Source of the DNA: Siphonodentalium dalli
Lineage: Eukaryota; Mollusca; Scaphopoda; Gadilida; Siphonodentaliidae
Length of the DNA: 64,000 nt
Direction of reading: 5' to 3'
Assembly: GCA_032622095.1 (NCBI GenBank)
Contig: CP136066.1
Span: 228,350,961 to 228,414,960, forward strand
The notes under the pieces: generated by a model
Seen by the model: the letters and a program-made list of their open reading frames with translations, nothing else
Databases searched by the model: none
Told to the model about the DNA's origin: nothing
Program-made: the position numbers and the translations under genes
Shown: in pieces, positions 55,968 to 64,000 of the stretch
Layout: the number at the start of each line of letters is the position of its first letter
Position numbering within the stretch: position 1 is the stretch's first letter

Positions 55968-56625
55968 GCACCTCCGGTGGTTCAACCGGTAAAGTGCATG
56001 GCACATTAACCTTTCCTACACTGAAAACTCATTATGAGTAGTTATCCCTTAGGAAATGTTCAGATAATAAGTTTAACCCTTTCTATACTAAAGCATCATT
56101 GATGAGTAGTTATCCCATAGGAAATGTTCAGATAATAAGTTTAACCCTTTCTATACTAAAGCATCATTGACGAGTAGTTATCCCATAGGAAATGTTCAGA
56201 TAATAAGTTTAACCCTTTCTATACTAAAGCATCATTGACGAGTAGTTATCCCATAGGAAATGTTCAGATAATAAATTTTACTCTTTCTATACTAAAGCAT
56301 CATTGACGAGTAGTTATCCCATAGGAAATGTTCAGATAATAAATTTTACTCTTTCTACACTGAAAACTCATTGACGAGTAGTTATCCCATAGGAAATTTT
56401 TAGATAATAAATTGAACTCTTTCTATACTGTAAACTAATTGAAGAGTAGTTATCCCATAGGAAATGTTCAGATAATAAGTTTCGCCCTTTCTATATTTAA
56501 ACATCACTGATCAGTAGTTATCCCATAGGAAAAGTTTAGATAATAAGTTTAACTCTTTCTATACTAAAAACTCATTGGCGAGTTATAAGTTCCCTCAGGA
56601 AATATTCGGAAAATAAGTTCAACAG
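55968..56625. repeat. 68-bp tandem array, ~9 units
   Basis: Unit GTTTAACCCTTTCTATACTA, AAGCATCATTGACGAGTAGT, TATCCCATAGGAAATGTTCA, GATAATAA. It starts after a tRNA-like stretch (GTGGTTCAACCGGTAAAGTG) near 55978. An inverted piece (AACTTATTATCTGAACATTT) follows at 56637-56656. Confidence 0.9.
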
Positions 56626-56688
56626 TCAACCATAGGAACTTATTATCTGAACATTTCCCACCAATGAATATGAATCCTTCAAATCTTG

Positions 56689-56939
56689 TACAGTAATGCT
56701 CTAAGTAATCGACTTCTTAACCACAGCAGAATTATGGGTAACTTTTCAGGATTTAGTCGGAAATATGGCTTGTTGCCATTCATCGGAAAGCTCGATTTAG
56801 TCGGAAATATGGCTTGTTGCCATTCATCGGAAAGCTCTCCACGAGAGCTTCCGATGAATGGCAACAAGCCATATTTCCGACTAAATCCTGAAAAAAAGTT
56901 ACCCATAATTCTGCTGTGGTTAAGGAGTCGATTACTGTA
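56689..56939. mobile_element. Family-B MITE with duplicated arm segment
   Basis: TACAGTAATGCTCTAAGTAA to GGAGTCGATTACTGTA. A ~43-bp piece of the left arm (GATTTAGTCGGAAATATGGC then TTGTTGCCATTCATCGG) is duplicated in tandem; the right terminal TTAGGGCA is lost. Confidence 0.85.
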
Positions 56940-57384
56940 GCAAGAAATGCCCCAAGAGATGAGAACTATACTAGCTACCTGATAACTTATTGTATCTTGT
57001 AGGTTAATCATATCTATATTTATATCCACATATCTATGATTGTTCGTGATGATTCCGTGATGAATCGTTAATGTCCTATTAATGAAACCAACTGTTGATG
57101 TATAAAATATATCAGACATTTTCCATATGGTTTCACAAAGATCGCAGATACATCCTCGATAGTAATCACGATGAACTATGATCTTATCTATCAAACAGGT
57201 TCTAGTGAATCCCAAACTTAGGATATGTCCGTCATGATTATAATTATTTATCGTATTTCTTATTTTTTTCTTTCTATCTGTTGAAACAATTCACGCCTCA
57301 AATTTGTCATAGTAATTATTATACTCCAATTGTGATAAATTCTATGTCTTCAGTGTGTTTGTCTTAAGAGTGCATTTTGTATTG

Positions 57385-57616
57385 CATTTACCTTGACCTT
57401 GTAAGCCAGTGCTTTCTCTTATATATGTGAGGCTCCCAATGGGAGACTCGCATATAAGAGAATACACTGGCACAGGATCTTTAATGCTGCACATGCACAG
57501 CTCCCGTCACTAAAGGACTAAAGGCTCCCTATGGGAGACTCGCATATATAAGAGAGTGCACTGGCACAGGGTCTTTAATGCTGCACTAGCGCAGCTCCCA
57601 TCACGAAAGGGTTAAA
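57385..57616. mobile_element. Family-D MITE piece
   Basis: TTTACCTTGACCTTGTAAGC to CAGCTCCCATCACGAAAGGGTTAA; the right hairpin and terminal block are duplicated. Confidence 0.78.
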
Positions 57617-57814
57617 TAGACTGGATTATTCATCTTTGCTACAAGTTTTGTACAGCGTCATGTTGGGACATGAGATTTCTAAATGGAATGACTGTGTACG
57701 TGTAGCGAAGTGGTCACATGAGTCTGGTGATGTTCGTTGGCAATGGCAACACACTTTACAAGTTATAGTTAGAATTATATGGGACTCAACATTTCTATTA
57801 TCCATTCTGTGGTC

Positions 57815-58062
57815 AAGCCTTGAAATAGTGTGCCTGTCGTTTGCAGAATGAGGTTCCCAGAGGGTGAATTTAGTGATGCTACCCAGCATAGCGGGCTAGA
57901 ATCACCAAATTCACCCTCTGTGAACCTCATTCTGCTGAGGTGTAAGCAGAATGAGGTCCCCAGAGGGTGAATTTGGTGATGCTAGCCCCCTATGCGGGGT
58001 AGCATCACTAAATTCACCCTCTGGGGACCTCATTCTGAAAATGACAGGCACACTATTTCAAG
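57815..58062. mobile_element. Family-C MITE lacking the middle
   Basis: TAGTGTGCCTGTCGTTTGCA to AAAATGACAGGCACACTA; two hairpins almost adjacent, joined by CTGAGGTGTAAGCAG. Confidence 0.88.
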
Positions 58063-58620
58063 GCTTGTCTGTGGTATTGTTTTTGCTGCAAAAGGAAATC
58101 TTGAGATTCTATTTTACAAAAAAAAAACCTACTGCAAGATAAAGCATTGTTTTTCAAACAAAAGAAGCTTGAGCTACATGCACATACCTGTAACTTTAAT
58201 ACGGTTATGATTATCATGCCTAAATTTAATTTATAAAATTTAAAGAAAGAATAGGCTATAGTGTATCATGCAGGCCAAATTCTGGAGAAAGATAATCAAT
58301 GTACAAACACCCCCCCCCCCTTTCAATATTACAAATTTATCCTAACGACCCCTCACACACATGACCATAAATCTCACAAGGTAAAGATGGCTGGCTTGAA
58401 ACTATAGCAAAAAGGCAAACCCTGCACCTCCTGATGATAACAAGATTATTTATTCACATCTCAATATATTGAAAGAATATTAGTATATTGAACATGAGTT
58501 ATCGGAGACAACATGACCATTCCCGGCATATATTCCTGTATGTTAATTGGCATATAAGAGTTGAATATATATGTTAATAGATATTAAAACTTTATCCAAA
58601 TTCATGAAGTGTATATTATA

Positions 58621-58762
58621 AATTACGGGACGCTTAGTGGTCGGATATGGTGTCATGTGAGACGAAGTGAGATCAATATTAGGCGAGGCCGAAGGCCGAG
58701 CCTAATATTGATCTCGCTGAGCCTCACATGACACAATATCCAACCACTAAGCGTCCCGTAAC
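58621..58762. repeat. ~140-bp palindrome
   Basis: TTACGGGACGCTTAGTGGTC pairs with ACCACTAAGCGTCCCGTAA; the core GGCGAGGCCGAAGGCCGAGCC forms the tip. Confidence 0.92.
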
Positions 58763-59484
58763 GTATTTATTATGTCAGTGGACAAAATCCAGCATATCCA
58801 TTTAATTAATCGTCGCTGTAATTTATATTAATTTGGTAATATTAATGTGTCGTCTATGGCCATTAACTTATGCAACGTCACAGTGACGCGTCATGGACGT
58901 TGAACGTCAACGCATTGAGTCAATGGCTAATTACCAGAAGTAGGACAACTTGTTGAGTTTGATAGTTAATTTATGAGTGTTTAGAATTCATCAAATATAT
59001 CGCATGCAGGTTTTGGTACATGGTACTATATATGTCTTTAAATTCCCAGAAAATGATTTCCGATAGATATCCCCTTTCTTTGGCGCCAAAATACACCAGA
59101 AATATTCCCGAGGCGACTGAGTTTCTGAAAAAACAAGATGGCGGATAAGCACCTAATATTGATTTCATATTAGGTCACCGACCTAATATGGGTTCATATA
59201 CCGTCACTATATATCGACGCTGATTGGCTAATTACAAGAGCTGATATAATAAAATGTATTATTACACTCCTATGCGAGATTTCCATTGGAAATTCCCTTA
59301 ATTAAAAATGGTAATATCACTATTGAATTATATCATTTCTCATGACGTCATTGATGTTATGTCGCTTACAGATCTAGACTGAATTTTTTATGGTTGATCT
59401 TTCTCCACATCGGGACTTTCATGCATTAATTCCGGGTGTTTTGATCATATTTGGCGAACCAAATTGATGCAGAAGTGTAATAAA

Positions 59485-59619
59485 TAGAGTAATAAATTAG
59501 TTCCGAGAATTACATTAAATAATTCGCTCGAGGCGAGAGACGTTTAGGTAAGAAACTCGTGCTCTATCGCCTCTCATGAATTATTTAACATTCTCGGAAC
59601 CAACAAATTACTCTCTATT
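59485..59619. repeat. ~135-bp imperfect palindrome
   Basis: GAGTAATAAATTAGTTCCGA pairs with TCGGAACCAACAAATTACTC; inner arms AATTATTT/AAATAATT and GAGGCGAGAG/CTATCGCCTC. Confidence 0.85.
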
Positions 59620-60444
59620 AATGTAATTAATAGCTTCATTGTTTGTTTCTAAAATCATATGGAGTAATCAGCTTCATTCATCGTGTCATGATTTAATCAC
59701 TCGTCTGACTTTGTACCTGATATGAATGCATGATTCAAGTCTTCTGTAAACAAAAACAAATCTATAAAAATCGTAATTTTCATGGACACCTGTGAAGTGT
59801 TCTGCATTGAGAATCTTTCTGCTGACGTATAAAACGAAAACTGGGGATTAGCAATTTCATCCACAGCTCAAATAGATGGAATTAGTAAGCTCTAAAACGG
59901 CTTGAGATCAAGAGATCAAAACAAAAGGGTAAATATCGTGTCAGAGTATAATATCCTAGCTATTCATGTACCACATTACGTAAGTCCTGTAGCTGCATCT
60001 ACTACATTCATAGGAGTAGGTTATAATCTAAATGTTTCCTACAAGTAATAACGTTAGCCAGAGGAGCTAATTTCATGCGGATTGCATCGGTTGGATTAAT
60101 ATTCTTGAAATTTGGCTCAGGCACGAGTGTGTTAATTGGGTTTGTTGATATGGCAAGGATGCAAGTATGGACACCTCGAGTTCTATCTTACCATGAAGGA
60201 ACAAGTGCTGCATCTCGATAAACACATTAACACACATGTCATTCTGTGTCTATTACACGCTACCTGGCCAATTATGCGATAGATATTTTTACGAGAATCC
60301 AAACGACGCTATGTATTTTTTTTGCCATTCTTTGTAAACAATATTATTTATGAAGATTTCCCTAGATATTAATGGAAGGTAAAATTTCTAAAGTGCATGC
60401 AACTGGAATTCTGGAAAGAAATTTTTTAAAACTACAAGAAAATT

Positions 60445-60570
60445 GCGCAACTCTAAGTTACCCTACTTCAGAATGGCATGTGAACATGAACTCTAAGTTA
60501 CCCTACTTCAGAATGGCATGTGAACATGAACTCTAAGTTACCCTACTTCAGAATGGCATGTGAACATGCA
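60445..60570. repeat. 40-bp minisatellite, 3 copies
   Basis: Unit CTCTAAGTTACCCTACTTCA then GAATGGCATGTGAACATGAA; copies are identical except at the edges. Confidence 0.92.
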
Positions 60571-60603
60571 AATCCCATTTCTGTTAAACTAGTACAGAAA
60601 TAT

Positions 60604-60816
60604 TACAGTAATACCCTAAGTAATTACAAAACAAAAGAAGAATTGTGGGTAACTTTTCAGGATTTAGTCGGAAATATGGCTTGTTGCCATTCATCGGAAA
60701 GCTCTCCCCGAGAGCTTTCCGATGAATGGCAACAAGCCATATTTCCGACTAAATCCTGAAAAGTTATCCATAATTCTGCTCTGGTTAAGTAGTTGATTAC
60801 TTAGGGCATTACTGTA
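60604..60816. mobile_element. Family-B foldback MITE
   Basis: TACAGTAATACCCTAAGTAA to GGGCATTACTGTA; arms almost perfectly paired around AAAGCTCTCCCCGAGAGCTTT. Confidence 0.9.
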
Positions 60817-60862
60817 GGTTCATAGTAGTCAATTAACGATAGGATCCCTACAAGCCAACAAA

Positions 60863-61300
60863 TAGTGTGTCTGTCATTTGCAGAATGAGGTCCCCAGAGG
60901 TTGAATTTAGTGACGCTATCCCCCCACGCTTCACCAAATTCACCCTCTGGGAACCTCATTCTGCTGAGGCTTGAACTGCTATGGGAGTCCTAGGATCAGA
61001 ATGAAGTTCCCCAGTTGAAGTTGGTGATGTTCACCAATTAGTCACGTCGATTATGCATTTTATCTCCTGCATATTAGGGGATATAGAAACTTCCCAGAGG
61101 GAAAGGAAAAGTAACTAAAATCAATGTTAATTTTATACTTTAGATACTTCCAAAAAGATGATCACTTCGAGGCCTAAACATAATGAGGTCCCCAGAGTGG
61201 GAATTTGGTGATGCTAGCCAGCTATGTGGGATAGCATCACTAAATTCACCCTCTGGGGACCACATTCTGCAAATGACAGACATACTATTTTAAGGCTTGG
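60863..61300. mobile_element. Family-C MITE
   Basis: ATAGTGTGTCTGTCATTTGC to TGCAAATGACAGACATACTA; both hairpins and a diverged middle. Confidence 0.87.
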
Positions 61301-61700
61301 GTCTGCATAAGGCTTAAAGTGGCATGGATGGCCTTCACAGTGGGTATTTCTGTTAAAATAGTCACATCCGTTAAAGCTGCCATTAACAGAAAGAATATTA
61401 AAATATATACACATTTTGTTCTTATGCCAATCATAAATCTCACGTAAATAGTATGTTATTTGTTATGTAAACAAAAGCCAAAAATGTTACAGAACTTACA
61501 TAACACAACATATGAACTTGACAATAACATACTATTTACACAATATTTATGATTGGTATAAGAACAAAATATGTCCATATTTTAATAATCTTTCTGTTTA
61601 TGGCAGTTTTAACAGATGTGACTATTATAACGGCATACCCACCACGAAGGCCATCCATGCCTTTAAAGTGGCATGCAGAAAACATTTGGGTTTATCATAC
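61300..61700. repeat. ~400-bp inverted duplication
   Basis: CTGCATAAGGCTTAAAGTGGCATGGATGGC and further blocks (AAGCTGCCATTAACAGAAAG, TTCTTATGCCAATCATAAAT) reappear inverted at 61540-61682 (ATTTATGATTGGTATAAGAA, CTTTCTGTTTATGGCAGTTT, GCCATCCATGCC). A decayed foldback with its axis near 61490. Confidence 0.75.
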
Positions 61701-61787
61701 CTCCATTACCGGCTTCCGACTCGTCCTCAACCTCCGGCTCAGTCTCAACTAAAACCCAGTAAGGATAACAAGTTTAAACAAGTTAAT

Positions 61788-61991
61788 TTAACCCTTTCAG
61801 TGCCAAGTCCGATTTTTGTATCAACCCATATTTCCTTGATCATTTATTGATTATAATAATGTGATACATTGATGGAGAGCTCTAAGAGCTCTTTCCATCA
61901 ATGTATCACATCATTATAATCAATAAATTTGAAAAATGATCAAGGAAATATTGGTTGATACAAAAAACGGACTTGGCACTGAAAGGGTTAA
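61788..61991. mobile_element. Family-E TTAA palindrome, complete
   Basis: TTAACCCTTTCAGTGCCAAG to CTTGGCACTGAAAGGGTTAA, 204 bp, paired almost throughout around GAGAGCTCTAAGAGCTCTTT. Right-half copies are at 33590-33657 and 35610-35720; a left-end fragment is at about 170-215. Confidence 0.92.
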
Positions 61992-62404
61992 AGGGACACA
62001 AGGGTCAACTAAATCCCAGCAAGGCACTCACATATTATCGACTGATCTGTTATTCCGTTCCGATTTATGCCCCAAATAACAGATGAAAAATACATATGCA
62101 CAGGGCGCGTGGGATTAGGGTGTGGATCATTATCGCGAAGATTCATTCTTCTGAAGTTTATTGTTCCGAAGGTGATTCGTGGTTCCGAGCTTCATCAGAT
62201 ACAGTAATTAGACTATTAAAGGGACACAAAGCCTTCGATCGCAGTTGGTAAATGTGCAAAAATGCAAAAGTCCGTAAAAACATTATCACTAAGAAGAACA
62301 CGGAGAAATAGATAAACGTTCTCAATAAAACAAACTTCAGCATGTTGAAACCATTGTTATTTAAACAAAACAAATTCGCTATACATCTAGTAAGTTATAA
62401 TATT

Positions 62405-62975
62405 ATACTTCCCTTAACTAACACTATTTCTGATTGTGCAAAAGCCGTCACATGATAATCCGGGAAAAATTCATATTGGACTCCCAAAGTCATATTGAAC
62501 GCCCGAGTGTTCAATATGACTTCTTTATTGGGACTCAATGACATCACAAAGTAACTCTGCCAAATGAATCGGTCAAAATTGTGATGCACAAGCAATACTG
62601 TGGTAGATTTAGCAGACATTTCACTTCTGCATTGAGTTTTGTCTTCACTTCTGTGTTTACTGAACCAAATCATGCTTTCTGATGATCAAATGCAGTCTTT
62701 ATAGAGTATATATCAAGTGCAACATATATAAAAAATAACCACAAAAGTTTTATTCCCAAAATTTGGATAAACATACAGATGGATAATAAAAATGTTATTA
62801 TACAATGTTGTGTACAGTATGAGTTTTTCTTGTACTCGTCCAGGTTGTGGTGAAAAGTGATATTGGACTCGACACTGCGTGTCTCGTTCAATATGACTTT
62901 CCACCAGAACCTGGACTCATACAAGAAAAACACATACTGTACACATAGTCTGTACACAACATTGTATAATAACTT
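62405..62975. repeat. Dispersed repeat, partner of 5046-5545
   Basis: ACTAACACTATTTCTGATTG to ACAACATTGTATAATAACTT in the same order as the copy at 5046. It includes a short palindrome GTCATATTGAACGCCCGAGTGTTCAATATGAC split in two arms at 62487-62521 and a second at 62850-62910. Confidence 0.78.
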
Positions 62976-63061
62976 TATAATATTTAATCTGAATATGATT
63001 TTGAATATGAATGGTATGTTATTGGACTCTTTGGACTTGTATCAATAATTCCACTGCAACA

Positions 63062-63368
63062 TTAACACTTTACCCAACAGAACGGCCCTGTGCCAATGCA
63101 TTCTCTTATATATGCGAGTCGACCATAGGTCGCCTATTTTTTTTAGGCCAATGCATTCTCTTATATATGCGAGGCGACCTATGGTCGACTCGCATATATA
63201 AGAGAATGCATTGGCACAGGGCATAACTGTAACTATCACAATGTGGTCAAGGAGCCGGTTCCAATGATATCCATATTTGTATGGTTCTATTGAGACAGAC
63301 CGAAGATATTTTAGGCTGTTGAAGCTTTATTTGGCCAGTTTTGGCCGGTTTGTTGGGTAAAGGGTTAA
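63062..63368. mobile_element. Family-A TTAA MITE, first hairpin collapsed
   Basis: TTAACACTTTACCCAACAGA to TTGTTGGGTAAAGGGTTAA. The right arm of hairpin 1 and most of the linker are deleted, with the break at GTCGCCTATTTTTTTTAGG. Confidence 0.88.
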
Positions 63369-63690
63369 AGACATATTATGGACTTGTTCGAGTGCGATAA
63401 ACTTATAAGTTAGTTCCCAGGCTCTATACCAACCTGGAGAATGTTGCATTCTACTAACAACACCGAAAATTTCAAAGAAATCGACCATACCAGTCCATAG
63501 AATACATCGTCTGAACTACGCTTAATTGTAAATATTTACATCTTAATTCGAGACGCAACAATCGGCGATAAACTAACGCAAACGATTTTGCCATCTAGCA
63601 TCATTGCATTTAATTGATATATAAGAATGACGGTGTGTCATGTCAATTTGGATTAATATTCGTAAATATAACTACTTTGAGCAAGATTAT
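63366..63690. repeat. Repeat H, copy 3
   Basis: AAAGACATATTATGGACTTG onwards matches 33654-33990 in the same orientation. It directly abuts the TTAA of the family-A element on its left. Confidence 0.85.
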
Positions 63691-63866
63691 TCTCCATTTC
63701 TTTAATGTTTAAATAACAATGGTTTTTATTTTTACATGGGAAATCTCATTTTGGAATAATTAATAATGAAAATAGGAACAATGAATCTTTTTTTCATGCT
63801 GCTTTAGAGACCCACTTTGACCTTAAGTCCTTTTAATGTCTCAGGTGACGATGAGAATGGATGTGA

Positions 63867-64000
63867 TACAGTAATGCCCTAAGTAATCGACCCCTTAACC
63901 ACAACAGAATTATGGGTAACTATTCAGGTTTTAGTCGGAAATATGGCCTGTTGCCATTCATCGGAAAGCTCTTACTGAGAGCTTTCCGAAAGATCTTACT
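63867..64000. mobile_element. Family-B MITE, cut by window end
   Basis: TACAGTAATGCCCTAAGTAA and the whole left arm to GAGAGCTTTCCGA; the right arm continues beyond or is replaced (AAGATCTTACT). Confidence 0.8.

Larger units (their letters stand above)
42545..64000. other. Upstream non-coding region (21 kb), repeats only
   Basis: No Kunitz, Ig, TSP1 or other domain exon recognised on either strand. It is a long upstream intron or the 5' flank of the minus-strand gene. Stretches without a named repeat (42990-43360, 45300-46250, 47080-47510, 48490-48860, 49000-49750, 53590-54090, 57000-57380, 58070-58620, 59625-60440) show only short frames without domains. I cannot point to a promoter. Confidence 0.55.

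Noticed and set aside
56679-57215. The longest open frame in the window (178 codons, minus strand)
   Set aside because: Its C-terminal half is translation of the family-B MITE (peptides such as NGNKPYFRLNPEKLPIILLW). The N-terminal half has no domain or splice context.
62395-62957. Overlapping minus-strand frames of 92 and 95 codons
   Set aside because: They lie in a dispersed repeat shared with 5046-5545, where the frames are not conserved.

Overview
This window reads as nuclear DNA of an animal, most likely a lophotrochozoan and probably a bivalve mollusc. It is AT-rich, has no bacterial-style genes, and is mostly intron and repeat. The reasons are small phase-1 Kunitz exons separated by multi-kilobase introns, tRNA-derived and LINE-tail repeats, and many short non-autonomous DNA transposons. 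The species call is inference. I recognise no mitochondrial, viral or bacterial gene.

The only protein-coding gene I can support lies on the minus strand from about 42544 down to 1771 and is open at both ends. Thirteen exons join without breaking frame into 752 codons. From N to C they encode Kunitz K1 (42359-42544), K2 (41378-41566), K3 (38876-39043), an I-set Ig domain (31228-31512), three tandem papilin-type 'GCC-D...TAA-GPNKEGC' cassettes over three exons (27966-28054, 25957-26002, 22606-22767), K4 (19545-19727), K5 and K6 in one exon (12580-12936), K7 (9709-9882), a short acidic linker exon (7444-7503), K8 (4818-5006) and K9 (1771-1938). Nearly every exon is phase 1-1. The exception is the cassette pair, which uses a matching phase-0 junction. 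The architecture is papilin/lacunin-like, that is, a secreted matrix multi-Kunitz protein. TSP1 and PLAC domains were not found and would have to lie outside the window.

The introns carry several layers of mobile DNA. (A) MITEs of about 300-400 bp have ends TTAACCCTTTACCCAACA and TTAA target sites. (B) Near-perfect foldback MITEs of about 215 bp have CAGTAATGCCC ends and TA targets. (C) MITEs of about 0.4-0.5 kb have twin hairpins around GAATGAGGTCCCCAGAGGGT. (D) TTAA MITEs have ends CCCTTTCATGA. (E) TTAA palindromes have ends CCCTTTCAGTGCCAAG. (F) TTAA-bounded units of about 107 bp are also present, partly as a tandem array. (G) Harbinger-like elements have TAA targets. There are also hAT-like elements with 8-bp target duplications, a non-LTR retrotransposon 3' end, tRNA-like SINE sequence and several one-off palindromes. 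Families A, D, a relative of E and a separate family A' all carry the same ~68-bp hairpin module although their ends differ.

The most unusual feature is the exon neighbourhoods. Beside most exons lie partial copies of the exon edge together with its splice site. At the 46-nt papilin mini-exon this has become a satellite of about 28 units (25984-27243). Each unit repeats the intron end, the AG acceptor and the first coding bases. The region above 42.5 kb is non-coding as far as I can see: upstream intron or flank, packed with the same repeat families.
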